Positions 15,797 through 24,202 of a DNA stretch of 56,510 bases are shown piece after piece; the first letter of the stretch is position 1; each line of letters starts with the position of its first letter. A program made the translations under genes and the position numbers. The notes under the pieces were generated by a model that saw only the letters and a program-made list of their open reading frames with translations, had not been told where the DNA came from and ran no database searches. This DNA is from Sphingomonadaceae bacterium. GTDB lineage: Bacteria; Pseudomonadota; Alphaproteobacteria; Sphingomonadales; Sphingomonadaceae. Location of the stretch: positions 1 to 56,510 of the forward strand of contig CANJUF010000020.1 in NCBI GenBank assembly GCA_947477745.1, written 5' to 3'.

Positions 15797-16621
15797 ATGA
15801 GCATCGATTATGGCTTTACCGGCAAGCGCGCGATCGTGATTGGCGCGGGCAAGGATGTCGGGCGCGAGCTGGCGCTTGGCCTTGCGGGCGAAGGCGCGCG
15901 CGTGGTGCTCGCCGGCCGCCAGCACGGTCCGCTGGCCGAGACCGCCGCGATGATCGATGCCTTGGGGGGCGAGGCGCATGTGGTGGCGGTAGACCTCCAC
16001 GATCCCAAGGGGGCTGATCTGCTGGCGGACCGTGCGCGCGTGCTGCTCGGCGGCATTGACCTCGTCGGCAATACCGCCGGCGTATTCCCCACCAGCCGTC
16101 TCGGACCCGGCCATCCCAGCCCCGCAATCGGCGTGGACGAAGGTTGGAACGAGGCCTTTGAATGGGTGTTGATGAGCGCGGTTCGGCTGACCCGCGCGGT
16201 GCTGCCCGGCATGATCGAGCAGGGATCTGGCGCGATGGTGCACCTCGGCGCCAACTCCTCGCGCGACTTTCGCCGGATGACCGGCCAGTTCGGTGCGATG
16301 AAGGCCGCGCTCGCTCATGTCGTCAAGAACTGGGCGCGCGAAGGCGGCGCGGCGGGCGTGCGGGTCAACGCCGTCCATCCCGGCTGGATCAAGGGCGCGG
16401 GCGTGACTGCGCAAGTGGCCTCGGCCGCAAAGACCGCAGGCGTGTCGTTCGAGCAGCAGGAGCGCGCGCAGGTGGGCAACCACGGCGATCATTACTGGAC
16501 GCCGCGCATGGGCCTGCCTTCGGAATATGCCGATGCGATGCTGTTCCTGCTGTCCGCCCGGGCAAGCTATATCAATGGCGCGATGCTGCCGGTCGATGGC
16601 GGCTCGCCAAGCTGGTCCTGA
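15797..16621 (+). CDS. Short-chain dehydrogenase-like protein with altered active site
   Basis: The 274-residue protein has an SDR fold, but its signature residues deviate. The cofactor loop reads IGAGKDVGRE (15-24) rather than TGxxxGIG, NNAG is GNTAG (91-95), and the catalytic YxxxK is FGAMK with Phe165 and Lys169. Serines at 154-155 are kept. The C-terminal SYINGAMLPVDGG end is standard. Without the tyrosine, ordinary alcohol oxidation is unlikely, so it may bind a substrate or catalyse a different reaction. It lies 27 bases after the channel gene with a GGGAAACCAC leader, possibly in the same transcript. Confidence 0.75.
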   Translation: MSIDYGFTGKRAIVIGAGKDVGRELALGLAGEGARVVLAGRQHGPLAETAAMIDALGGEAHVVAVDLHDPKGADLLADRARVLLGGIDLVGNTAGVFPTSRLGPGHPSPAIGVDEGWNEAFEWVLMSAVRLTRAVLPGMIEQGSGAMVHLGANSSRDFRRMTGQFGAMKAALAHVVKNWAREGGAAGVRVNAVHPGWIKGAGVTAQVASAAKTAGVSFEQQERAQVGNHGDHYWTPRMGLPSEYADAMLFLLSARASYINGAMLPVDGGSPSWS

Positions 16622-16627
16622 TTTTTC

Positions 16628-17026
16628 TTACCCAAGAGCGACAAACACCGCGCCCATCGCCGCCATGCCGACGATGAAATGGCCGGCATCGATGAAGAAA
16701 TGCGCGGCTGTCTTGCGCAGGTACAGATAATTGATCCCGATTGCGGGCACCATCACGCAGGCGCCAAAGCCGATTGCGATCATCATTTTCGCTGTGTCGC
16801 TTGGGTTCGTCCTTGCGAATGTGTGGCCGAGCATGGTCGCGATCAGCAGTTCGAACAGGAAGCTCAGCCCGAAGATCAGCGCCATGTTCGCGCCAGCAGT
16901 CGAGTCCGGATTCATGCCCGAGGCCTTCTGCCAGGCCTTGCCGAACAGCACGGTGTACCAGACCATGCCGACCACGAAGAACGCCACCGCGCCCAGCACC
17001 ACCGCCAGCAAATTGATGTTTCCCAT
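16628..17026 (-). CDS. DUF1761 small membrane protein
   Basis: A 132-residue protein with four predicted membrane helices (around 7-27, 50-70, 82-105 and 113-131) and the DUF1761 features: an N-terminal GMVWYTVLFGKAWQ stretch and a C-terminal HFFIDAGHFIVG segment. The family is widespread and uncharacterised. The gene converges on the SDR gene with six bases between stops. It starts at 17026 with GGGAGAGGGAT upstream and is divergent from rimO over 70 bases. Confidence 0.8.
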   Translation of the reverse strand: MGNINLLAVVLGAVAFFVVGMVWYTVLFGKAWQKASGMNPDSTAGANMALIFGLSFLFELLIATMLGHTFARTNPSDTAKMMIAIGFGACVMVPAIGINYLYLRKTAAHFFIDAGHFIVGMAAMGAVFVALG

Positions 17027-17096
17027 TATCCCTCTCCCCGTCAGATCGGTTGCATACTAGCCCAATTGACCGCCTGCGTGTAGAGGCGCGGATTCC

Positions 17097-18473
17097 ATGG
17101 CTTCAGCAACGCAACTTCCCCCCCAGCCCAAAGTCGGCATGGTCAGCCTCGGCTGCCCCAAGGCCCTGGTCGATTCCGAGCGCATCCTCACCCGGCTGCG
17201 CGCCGACGGCTATGCGATGAGCGCCGACTACGAGGGCGCGGACGTGGTGCTGGTCAACACCTGCGGCTTCCTCGATTCGGCCAAGGAAGAGAGCCTTGCC
17301 GCGATCGGCGAGGCGATTGCCGAAAACGGGCGCGTGATCGTCACCGGCTGCATGGGCAACGAGGCCGAGGCGATCCGCGCGAAGTTCCCCGAGGTGCTCG
17401 CGGTGACGGGCGCGCACCAGTATGAAGCCGTGGTCGAGGCCGTTCACGAAGCCGCCCCGCCGGGCCAAGGCCCCTTTGTCGATCTGGTGCCGCAGCCTGA
17501 TATCAAGCTCACGCCGCGTCACTACTCTTATCTCAAGATTTCAGAAGGTTGCAACCATTCCTGCAGCTTCTGCATTATCCCCCAACTGCGCGGAAAACTC
17601 GCCAGCCGGCGCATCGACGCGGTGCTGCGCGAAGCGGAAAAGCTGGTCGCGGCAGGCACCAGGGAACTGCTGGTCATCAGCCAGGACACCTCGGCTTACG
17701 GCGTCGATATTGGCCACGAAGCGCGGGAATTTCATGGCGGGCAAGTCCGCGCGCACATGACCGACCTCGCCCGCGAACTCGGCGGCCTGCGGACGAGCGA
17801 CGGCATGCCGCCGTGGGTGCGCCTGCACTATGTCTACCCCTATCCGCATGTCGACGCGGTGATCCCGTTGATGGCCGACGGCCTGCTAACGCCGTATCTC
17901 GACATTCCGTTCCAGCACGCCAGCCCCTCGGTTTTGAAGGCGATGAAGCGTCCGGCGAACGAAGCCAAGGTGCTCGAACGATTGCGCCAGTGGCGCGAGA
18001 TTTGCCCCGACATCGCGGTGCGCTCCAGCTTCGTGGTCGGCTTTCCCGGCGAGACCGAACAGGATTTCGCCTATCTGCTCGACTGGCTGGAAGAAGCGCA
18101 GCTCGACCGCGTCGGCGCTTTCCGCTTCGAACCTGTCGAAAGCGCAGCAGCCAATTCCCTGCCTGGCGCAGTGCCCGAAGCGGTGAAGGAAGAACGCTAC
18201 GCTCGGCTTATGGAACTGACCGCGCGGATCAGCGCGCAGAAGCTGGCGGCCAAGGTCGGCAGGGTCTTGCCCGTCATCATCGATGAAGTTGGCGAGCCCG
18301 ACGAAGACGGCGATATCGGCGCGACCGGCCGTAGCCAGGCCGATGCTCCCGAGATCGACGGCAACGTTTTCCTGCGCAACGTTCCTGCTGCACTGCAACC
18401 GGGTCAGGTGGTCCAAGCATGCGTGGAGCAGGCCGACGAGCACGACCTCTATGGCTACATCGCTAGGAAATAA
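17097..18473 (+). CDS. rimO: Ribosomal protein S12 methylthiotransferase
   Basis: The 458-residue radical-SAM enzyme has the three domains of RimO. The N-terminal UPF0004 domain ([26 protein letters not shown]) has three cluster cysteines. The radical-SAM domain has [11 protein letters not shown] (Cys-x3-Cys-x2-Cys), and a C-terminal TRAM domain ends in YGYIARK. It adds a methylthio group to the conserved aspartate of ribosomal protein S12. The length is normal and the start ATG 17097 is supported by conservation of the following residues. A candidate small RNA and a terminator follow. Confidence 0.96.
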   Translation: MASATQLPPQPKVGMVSLGCPKALVDSERILTRLRADGYAMSADYEGADVVLVNTCGFLDSAKEESLAAIGEAIAENGRVIVTGCMGNEAEAIRAKFPEVLAVTGAHQYEAVVEAVHEAAPPGQGPFVDLVPQPDIKLTPRHYSYLKISEGCNHSCSFCIIPQLRGKLASRRIDAVLREAEKLVAAGTRELLVISQDTSAYGVDIGHEAREFHGGQVRAHMTDLARELGGLRTSDGMPPWVRLHYVYPYPHVDAVIPLMADGLLTPYLDIPFQHASPSVLKAMKRPANEAKVLERLRQWREICPDIAVRSSFVVGFPGETEQDFAYLLDWLEEAQLDRVGAFRFEPVESAAANSLPGAVPEAVKEERYARLMELTARISAQKLAAKVGRVLPVIIDEVGEPDEDGDIGATGRSQADAPEIDGNVFLRNVPAALQPGQVVQACVEQADEHDLYGYIARK

Positions 18474-18563
18474 ACGATACGGCTTCGACTATTTGCAAAC
18501 TTTGCAACAAAAGCGGCACTTTTCGCACTTGCAGCAATTGTAGGAATGCGACATATAGGACGG

Positions 18564-18624
18564 GCCTTTCAGGCATCCTCTCCCAAACTTCCAAGGGGCT
18601 GGTCTTCGGACCGGCCCTTTTTTT
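18564..18624 (+). ncRNA. Candidate small RNA downstream of rimO
   Basis: A promoter-like pair, TTGCAG (18529-18534) and CATATA (18552-18557) with 17 bases between, predicts a start near 18564. A strong UUCG-loop terminator ends at 18624. The roughly 60-base transcript would have a C- and U-rich unpaired segment CATCCTCTCCC (18574-18584), the kind of loop alphaproteobacterial small RNAs use against ribosome sites. No open frame fits. Alternatively, the hairpin simply terminates rimO and the promoter is chance. Confidence 0.4.
18596..18624 (+). terminator. Rho-independent terminator
   Basis: A nine-pair stem GGGCTGGTC/GACCGGCCC (one G-T pair) closed by a TTCG tetraloop is followed by seven T residues (18618-18624). 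It serves the plus strand, ending rimO or the small RNA candidate. The minus strand lacks the T-run, so it does not terminate corA, whose stop at 18672 precedes it. Confidence 0.85.
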
Positions 18625-18671
18625 CGCGGCATTGCTGCCCTTCGCGCAGGTCCACGTGAGCGAACCTTGAA

Positions 18672-19646
18672 TCAGAGCCAGTCGATGTTGCGGAAGCGCA
18701 GCCACAGCCCGCCGCAGACGGCGGCGATCAGTGCCAGAACCATGAAATAGCCGTATCGCCAGCGCAGTTCGGGCATCACGTCGAAGTTCATGCCATATAT
18801 GCCCGCGATTGCAGTCGGCACCGCGAGAATTGCCGCCCAGGCGGCAAGCTGTCGTGTCATGGTGCCCTGGCGGTGCTGTTCGAGCAAGCTCGCGGTCTCG
18901 ACCACGGTGTCGAGCGTCTCGCGCAGGCCGCGCAGCCGCGTCATCGCGCGCCGCATATGATCGAGCACATCGCGAAACCACACCTTCGCGCCTGCATCGA
19001 CTGTGGGATAGTCAGTTACCGACAGCCGTTCGCATACCGCCTCCATCGGCCCGCAGATACGCTCGAAGCGGCGGAGCTGGCGGCGCAGGCGGAAGATGCG
19101 GCGGATCGTGACCGGATCAGGGAAAGAATCGATGGCGCGCTCCTCGATTCGCTGCACCGCATCCTCGAAGCTGTCGATGATCGGCGTGTAGCCGTCGACG
19201 ATGTAATCGAGGATCGCGTGCGCGACATAGTCAGGCCCTTCAGCAAGCCGTTCGGCGCCCAGTTCGAGCCGCCGCCGCAGATCGACATGCGCGCGCTCCG
19301 AACCGATGCGCACGCTGACCAGATAGCCGCGAGAAAGGAACAGCGATGTCTGCCCATAGGAAATCGTGTCGTCGGCACCGAGCGCGGCGGTGCGCGCGAC
19401 GATGAACAGTGCGTCGCCGTAGACTTCGACCTTGGGTATCTGGGTCGCGGTCAGCGCATCCTCGACCGCAAGCGGATGCAGCGCATACTGGCTGCGCAGC
19501 AGCTCCATTTCCGCCAGATCGGGCGAAGCCACGCCAATCCAGTCGAACTCGCCCGGCTCGGAACACAGCGCAGCCCTCCCGTCGACCGGGAGATCCTGAA
19601 CTGCGGCTTTTCCCGCGTGGTAGCGGCGGGCGGCGACGATGGTCAT
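18672..19646 (-). CDS. corA: CorA-family magnesium/divalent metal transporter
   Basis: The 324-residue protein has a long charged cytoplasmic domain and two C-terminal membrane helices. The helices flank the signature GMN (285-287, YGMNFDVMPEL), which forms the selectivity ring of the pentameric channel. It ends in a short basic tail. ATG 19646 fits the CorA N-terminus; the longer frame upstream has no family character. The family carries Mg2+, Co2+ or Ni2+, and some relatives (ZntB) export Zn2+, so the metal is not certain. It is divergent from the CinA-like gene. Confidence 0.9.
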   Translation of the reverse strand: MTIVAARRYHAGKAAVQDLPVDGRAALCSEPGEFDWIGVASPDLAEMELLRSQYALHPLAVEDALTATQIPKVEVYGDALFIVARTAALGADDTISYGQTSLFLSRGYLVSVRIGSERAHVDLRRRLELGAERLAEGPDYVAHAILDYIVDGYTPIIDSFEDAVQRIEERAIDSFPDPVTIRRIFRLRRQLRRFERICGPMEAVCERLSVTDYPTVDAGAKVWFRDVLDHMRRAMTRLRGLRETLDTVVETASLLEQHRQGTMTRQLAAWAAILAVPTAIAGIYGMNFDVMPELRWRYGYFMVLALIAAVCGGLWLRFRNIDWL

Positions 19647-19792
19647 GGCGGGCTTCTGCCGGATCAACCCGGGCCTTGCAATGTTGGCGCTGCACTCGGC
19701 TGGCGAGGCGCGCGCATTTGGAGCCATCGTTGCGCATCGCTTATGCGCAAAACCGGTTCCCACTTTTCCGCACGATGCTCTAATCCGGCGCA

Positions 19793-20557
19793 ATGACCGA
19801 TTCGCCCCGCATCGTTACCGCCGCGCTGATTGTGATCGGCGACGAGATTCTCTCAGGCCGCACGCACGACAAGAACATCGCGCAGGTCGCCGCCTGGCTC
19901 GGCATTCAAGGAATTCGCCTTGCCGAGGTGCGCGTGGTTGCCGATCACACGCCGGCGATTGTCGAAGCGGTCAACACGCTGCGCGCGCGCAACCATTACC
20001 TGTTCACCACCGGTGGCATCGGCCCGACTCACGATGACATCACCGTGGACGCCGTGGCCGAAGCGCTGGGCGTGGGGGTTATCGTCCATCCCGATGCGCG
20101 CGCAATCCTCGAAGGCTATTACGAAACGCGCGGCGGGCTGACCGAGGCGCGGCTGCGCATGGCGCGCGTGCCTGACGGCGCGGAACTGATCCCCAACCGC
20201 TATACCGGCGCACCCGGCATCCGCTATGACAACGTGTTCCTGATGGCAGGTGTGCCGCAGATCACCGCCGGCATGCTCGATGCGCTGTCGGGCACGCTCG
20301 AAGGCGGGCACAAGCTGCTGTCCGAAACCGTCGGCTGCTGGGTGCAGGAAAGTGAAGTTGCCGACCTGCTGCGCCAGACCGAGGCCGATTTCGGCGCCTG
20401 CCAGATCGGCAGCTACCCGTTCTGGCGCGAGGGCAAATCAGGCGCGAACTTCGTCGTCCGCTCGACTGACGCCGAGGAATTGGCGGCCTGTGTGCGCGAA
20501 CTGGCGCGCGCGCTCGATGCGATGGACCGCCCGGCTTACCCTGGCGGCATCGAGTAA
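19793..20557 (+). CDS. CinA/MoaB-like molybdopterin-binding domain protein
   Basis: The 254-residue protein has the MoCF domain: IGDEILSGRTHDKN (about 16-29), the TTGGIGPTHDD motif (about 74-84) and PGIRYDNVFLMAGVP. It matches the N-terminal part of CinA proteins without the C-terminal nicotinamide amidase domain. Stand-alone versions are common, and their role in molybdopterin or nucleotide metabolism is not settled. The end overlaps the 3' end of the convergent FAD gene by 22 bases. Confidence 0.85.
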   Translation: MTDSPRIVTAALIVIGDEILSGRTHDKNIAQVAAWLGIQGIRLAEVRVVADHTPAIVEAVNTLRARNHYLFTTGGIGPTHDDITVDAVAEALGVGVIVHPDARAILEGYYETRGGLTEARLRMARVPDGAELIPNRYTGAPGIRYDNVFLMAGVPQITAGMLDALSGTLEGGHKLLSETVGCWVQESEVADLLRQTEADFGACQIGSYPFWREGKSGANFVVRSTDAEELAACVRELARALDAMDRPAYPGGIE

Positions 20558-21654
20558 CCAGGCTGGTCATCGACGCGGGAAAGCCGCGCGGCCAGCCCCG
20601 ACAGCGCGGGAATCAATCCGGCCGCCTGCACCATTCCTGCTGCGCCAAGCGGACGCCCGGCAATGCTGGCAATTGCCCCCGCTACGCGCACCGGAAGATG
20701 CATCCGCCGCGCCAACCGCCGCTGGAAGCGCAGAGCGTCGAGCCCCAGGCTGACCGCGAACGCCGCCTCGGCCCCACTCGCCAGCGCGATGGCGATGCCC
20801 TCTCCCGCCAGCGACGGGATCACCGCCGCCTGATCGCCGACGCGAAGTGCCTGCCCTGCGGGCTGCACAAGCAAGAGGCCATAAGGCACGTTGGCGACCG
20901 CCTGCGCCGCTCCCGGCTGGCTCCCAGCCGCCGCGATCCGCTGAGCTAGCGCGGGATTTTCGTCCGCCAACCGCTCGAGCAAGGCAGAGGGATCACCGCC
21001 CGCTGCCGAGAGAACGCTCCGCTTCACCGCCATGCACAGGTTGGCCGATCCGTCCTCTTGAATGGCAAGCCCGGCATAGCCGCCCGCGAACAGGTGCAGT
21101 TCGACCGCGTGTTCCACCATTGCCTGCAGCGCCGCGGTTCCGGACAGCCGCCAGCGCAGCCCGACTGCGGGATCGTCGGACATGGCCGGGCGGCGTGCAC
21201 CGCGCAAATCGTGCTTGCCGGTGGCGAGAACGACCGCCGATGCTTCAAGCATTTCCCCGCCCGCGAGCTCGATCATGCCATCTCGGTTGAGGCTGGAAAC
21301 CCTCACGCCGCGCCGTACTTCGGCGCCTTCGGCTTCGGCGCGCGCCAGCATCGCATGGTCGAGCACGCGGCGCGACAGTGACCAGCAGCGCTGCGGCAAG
21401 CGCGCCTCGGTGCTGCGAGACCTCGCGAAAAGCCGCACGCGATCAACCGGATGCGCGCCGAGCGCGGCAGGATCGACGCCCAGCGCGAGCAGCCTTCGCG
21501 CGGTCGACCAGCTGAGGAATCCGCCGCACAGCGCGTTCTGCGGCTCGGCAGTGCGTTCGAGCACCAACGGACGCAGACCGGCACGAGCCAGCCCGATCGC
21601 CGCAGCCGCCCCCGCCGGACCGCCACCCAGGATCAGCGGACCTTGCACACGCAC
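20536..21654 (-). CDS. FAD-dependent oxidoreductase of the geranylgeranyl-reductase/halogenase type, type III PKS operon
   Basis: The 372-residue flavoprotein opens with LILGGGPAGAAAAIGLARAG, a Rossmann FAD loop, and has a second FAD motif near RVGDQAAVIPSLAGEGIAIA. This is the group 1 flavin monooxygenase/geranylgeranyl-reductase pattern. I chose GTG 21654, which overlaps the end of the methyltransferase gene by 22 bases, because the Rossmann strand starts right after it. GTG 21648 is also possible. As the third gene of the operon, it probably oxidises or reduces the polyketide product, for example to a quinone. Confidence 0.75.
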   Translation of the reverse strand: MRVQGPLILGGGPAGAAAAIGLARAGLRPLVLERTAEPQNALCGGFLSWSTARRLLALGVDPAALGAHPVDRVRLFARSRSTEARLPQRCWSLSRRVLDHAMLARAEAEGAEVRRGVRVSSLNRDGMIELAGGEMLEASAVVLATGKHDLRGARRPAMSDDPAVGLRWRLSGTAALQAMVEHAVELHLFAGGYAGLAIQEDGSANLCMAVKRSVLSAAGGDPSALLERLADENPALAQRIAAAGSQPGAAQAVANVPYGLLLVQPAGQALRVGDQAAVIPSLAGEGIAIALASGAEAAFAVSLGLDALRFQRRLARRMHLPVRVAGAIASIAGRPLGAAGMVQAAGLIPALSGLAARLSRVDDQPGYSMPPG

Positions 21655-22325
21655 AGCCTGAAGGGAAACCAGCGTTGCACCTGTGCGCCCTCCACGCCCG
21701 CATCGGCAAGCATCGCGCGCCATTCATGAGGCCGGAACGAGCGGGCGACCGACAGCGTGCCGTCCTCGCGCACGATCCTGTGCAGGCGCAGCGCCCGCGC
21801 CATCAGCGGAAAGCCCATATGAGCGAGGCGGTGGCGGTGCAGGTCGTTGACCAGCCAGCCGCGCGCCGCCTCGCAGTCCATGAAACGAAGAAAGGCGTCC
21901 AGTTGATCGGGACTCATGTGATGGGTGACGAGGCTGGAGATCACCGCGTCCCAGCCCTGCCCCGCCAGATCGGCATAGTCTCCGGTCCGGTAAGTGATCG
22001 GCATGCCGCGCGGGGTCGCCTCGCGGGCAATCGCTTCGCTGCGCGGATTGAGGTCGATCCCGACAAGTTCGCAGGCAACGCCGCGCTTTTCGCACCAGCG
22101 CGCCACGCGGCGGAGCATATCGCCGTGTCCGAAGCCGACATCGAGCAGCTTGAGTGTCTGCCCCCGCCGCGCGATGCGCCCGAGAAAGGCCATGGTCGGA
22201 CGCGAGGCCAGCGTCAGGACGTTGACCCGCTCGAGGTCGGCGAGGATCCTCGCATAGACCGGCGGCGAAAGGTCGAGCGAATCCATCTGCTCTTCGGCGA
22301 TGGCGCGCTCGCGCAGCGAGGTCAT
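21633..22325 (-). CDS. SAM-dependent methyltransferase, type III PKS operon
   Basis: A 230-residue class I methyltransferase with SAM motif I LLDVGFGHGDML (about 73-84), an acidic residue at the end of the second strand (VGIDLN) and a THHMSPDQLD segment. The ATG 22325 overlaps the TGA of the polyketide synthase gene (ATGA), which fixes the start. In such operons the enzyme methylates the phenolic or pyrone product of the synthase, but the exact atom is unknown. The C-terminal end overlaps the flavoprotein gene. Confidence 0.85.
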   Translation of the reverse strand: MTSLRERAIAEEQMDSLDLSPPVYARILADLERVNVLTLASRPTMAFLGRIARRGQTLKLLDVGFGHGDMLRRVARWCEKRGVACELVGIDLNPRSEAIAREATPRGMPITYRTGDYADLAGQGWDAVISSLVTHHMSPDQLDAFLRFMDCEAARGWLVNDLHRHRLAHMGFPLMARALRLHRIVREDGTLSVARSFRPHEWRAMLADAGVEGAQVQRWFPFRLCVCKVR

Positions 22326-23392
22326 GGTGCGCTCCTGTAGCCCAGGCCTTCGACCGCGAGGCCGGGGCCGAACGCCATGGCGCGGCCATTGGCCACCCGC
22401 GTGCCGCTCGCCATGATCCGCTCGAGCACGAACATCACCGTCGCCGAACTCATGTTGCCGCACTCCGCGAGCACCGCACGCGAATGGTCGAGCGCGTGTT
22501 CCCCCAGATCGAGCCCGCGGGTGACGGCGTCGAGGATCGAGCGGCCCCCGGCATGCACCGCCCAGCTGTCGGGCGCTTGGTTGCCATTGATTTGCTGGCG
22601 CACCATCGGATCGGCAAGAGCATCGGCGATCCGCCCGGGCACTTCGCCCGAAAGGTGCATGGCAAATCCCTGATCGCCGATCGTCCAGGTGATCAGGTCA
22701 TGGCTGTCGGGCAGCGCCATTGAGAAAGGCTCGGTAAGCTCAAGCCCCAACGGCTCCGCCGATACGATAGCGGCAGCGGCCCCGTCGCCGAATTGCAGCA
22801 TGGCCAGCAGTTTCTCGATATCGCTGACCGCTTGCAGATGAAGGGTGCAAAGCTCGGCGGTGACCACCAGCACGCGCGCCTCGGGCTGCGAGCGCACGAT
22901 GTGGCGCGCAGTGCGCAGTGCGGTAATCCCGGCGTAGCATCCCATGTAACCGATCAGCACCCGCTCGGTGCTGCCGGGCAGATCGAGCGCGCGGACAATA
23001 AGCTGATCGATCCCCGGAGCAACGAAGCCGGTGCAGCTCGCGGCCACGATGTGACTGACAGGCCCGAGCGGCCCCAGCCGCTCGATCGCCGCCAGCGCAA
23101 GCTCGGGCGCCTCGCGGGCATAGACCGCCATGCGATCGCCGGTCGAATTGGCGGCGTCGGGGCCGTAAAAGTCGAGGCCTGCGTCGTGCCGATAAGCATC
23201 GCCGCCCAGCACGCTCCAGCGTTGGTCGATGCCCGAACGCTCGGCCATGCGCATAAACAGCGCGCGCGTGCGCCGATCCTCGATCTGCGCGGTCGCCCAT
23301 TCGACAAACAGTCCGTGGACCTCATGCGGCGGATGGGTTCCAGCCACACGATTGATAAAGGCACCGCCCGAAGGCTGCGGGGTTTTGCTCAC
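22322..23392 (-). CDS. Type III polyketide synthase (chalcone/alkylresorcinol synthase family)
   Basis: The 356-residue synthase has the Cys-His-Asn triad: Cys152 in GYMGCYAG, His280 in WAVHAGGRSILD and Asn313 in CGNMSSAT. It also keeps the family segment FGDGAAAAIV. Homodimeric enzymes of this type extend an acyl-CoA starter with malonyl-CoA to pyrones or resorcinols. It is the first gene of a three-gene operon with methyltransferase and flavoprotein, all overlapping, reminiscent of operons for methylated alkylpyrones or alkylquinones. The length is normal and the start ATG 23392 is the first in frame. Starter preference cannot be read from this. Confidence 0.92.
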   Translation of the reverse strand: MSKTPQPSGGAFINRVAGTHPPHEVHGLFVEWATAQIEDRRTRALFMRMAERSGIDQRWSVLGGDAYRHDAGLDFYGPDAANSTGDRMAVYAREAPELALAAIERLGPLGPVSHIVAASCTGFVAPGIDQLIVRALDLPGSTERVLIGYMGCYAGITALRTARHIVRSQPEARVLVVTAELCTLHLQAVSDIEKLLAMLQFGDGAAAAIVSAEPLGLELTEPFSMALPDSHDLITWTIGDQGFAMHLSGEVPGRIADALADPMVRQQINGNQAPDSWAVHAGGRSILDAVTRGLDLGEHALDHSRAVLAECGNMSSATVMFVLERIMASGTRVANGRAMAFGPGLAVEGLGYRSAP

Positions 23393-23538
23393 GTGACGTC
23401 AATGCCCTAGTGGATTGATCTTGTCATTCGCTTCCCGATTGCGGCGATCCAGGATTGGGAATGCAAAAATCGGACCGGAAGATGCGGTCCCGAGACAGTT
23501 CAAATCCACAGCGCGGCGGCTGGTTGCCCTCCGCGCGC

Positions 23539-23575
23539 AAAAAAGCCCGGCGATTCCTTGTGAGAATCGCCGGGC
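23539..23575 (-). terminator. Rho-independent terminator of a lost flagellin gene
   Basis: Twelve-base perfect arms GCCCGGCGATTC (23545-23556) and GAATCGCCGGGC (23564-23575) with a seven-base loop precede six T residues on the minus strand (A-run 23539-23544). It lies downstream of the flagellin tail at 23629-23667. A second strong hairpin (23584-23607, TGGCTTCCCG/CGGGAAGCCA) lies between them. Together they form the old flagellin 3' untranslated region. Confidence 0.85.
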
Positions 23576-23628
23576 CCTGGTGGTGGCTTCCCGTTCCCGG
23601 GAAGCCAGGGGGGACGTTGTTCCGGTTA

Positions 23629-23667
23629 TCAGCGCAGCAGCGACAGCACGTTCTGCTGGCTCTGGTT
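23629..23667 (-). pseudogene. Flagellin gene remnant, last 13 codons
   Basis: On the minus strand the codons before TGA (23629-23631) read MNQSQQNVLSLLR, the conserved end of alphaproteobacterial flagellins (LAQANQSQQNVLSLLR type). Upstream of the methionine the similarity stops abruptly near 23670 and the other strand becomes coding. The rest of the gene is absent from the window. The 3' terminator is still in place, which argues that this is a deletion or rearrangement scar rather than a chance match. Confidence 0.7.
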
Positions 23668-23675
23668 CATGCCTG

Positions 23676-23864
23676 CTCGCGCTCGAGATGGGCATTGCCG
23701 GACAAGAAGGGATCGCCGCGACCCTGCGCGAGCTATATGCCCGCGCCCGCGCCAGTGTGCTCGCCTCGGTGCTCGAATGGGACGAGCCAACCCTAAAGCG
23801 CATCCGCGACGACTTTGCCGATATCCGCGAGGCGCTGCGCGGCGCGCGCCCGCAGGCGGGCTAG
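23676..23864 (+). pseudogene. Orphan C-terminus of an unidentified gene at a deletion junction
   Basis: About 62 codons ending with TAG at 23862-23864 encode a coherent charged helical sequence (GIAGQEGIAATLRELYARAR ... WDEPTLKRIRDDF ... REALRGA). It resembles the C-terminal helices of a MarR-type regulator or another helical protein, but I cannot name it. The frame upstream runs through flagellin 3' DNA and has no protein character. The real N-terminus was therefore lost at a junction near 23670-23676. It overlaps the convergent gene at 23861 by four bases. Confidence 0.5.
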
Positions 23865-24175
23865 GCGGGCTTGTAGTACCAGATCTTGACCGAGGCCGGA
23901 TCGACCGAATCGCTCGATCCGAAGTCGCCCGATTTGGTGCGCTCCATGATCTCGGCCATCACCGACGAAGGATCATCGACGTCGAGATCGAACACCGAAA
24001 TCTGCGCGCCGGGCGGCGTGGCGGGAGACGATTCCAGCGCGATCAGCCGCCGCCCGTTCAGCACGCCGGTGGCTTGGCACACGTCGGGCAGATGGACCTT
24101 GTCGTACCATTCGGCATATTCGCTCTCGCGGCCGGGCTTGGGGCTGCTCGCCACGACCAGTACAAATTTCGCCAT
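23861..24175 (-). CDS. Small EthD/dimeric alpha-beta barrel-like protein
   Basis: The 104-residue protein starts KFVLVVASSPKPGRESEYAEWYDKVHLPDV and keeps the pattern of the dimeric alpha+beta barrel (EthD/ABM-like) superfamily: a strand, a helix with WY-x-x-VHLPDV, and a later strand around AQISVFDLDVDD. Members are small cytoplasmic enzymes or helpers, often with an active-site histidine such as His28. It is the third gene of the operon with the hydroxyisobutyrate and acyl-CoA dehydrogenases (27-base gap). The function is unknown. Confidence 0.6.
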   Translation of the reverse strand: MAKFVLVVASSPKPGRESEYAEWYDKVHLPDVCQATGVLNGRRLIALESSPATPPGAQISVFDLDVDDPSSVMAEIMERTKSGDFGSSDSVDPASVKIWYYKPA

Positions 24176-24202
24176 GTTTTCCTGTCCCTTATAGCCGCTT
24201 CT

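Noticed and set aside
20536..20557. A mis-called gene end at the overlap of the CinA-like and FAD genes
   Set aside because: Both frames keep family-like sequence to their stops; a 22-base convergent overlap is acceptable.
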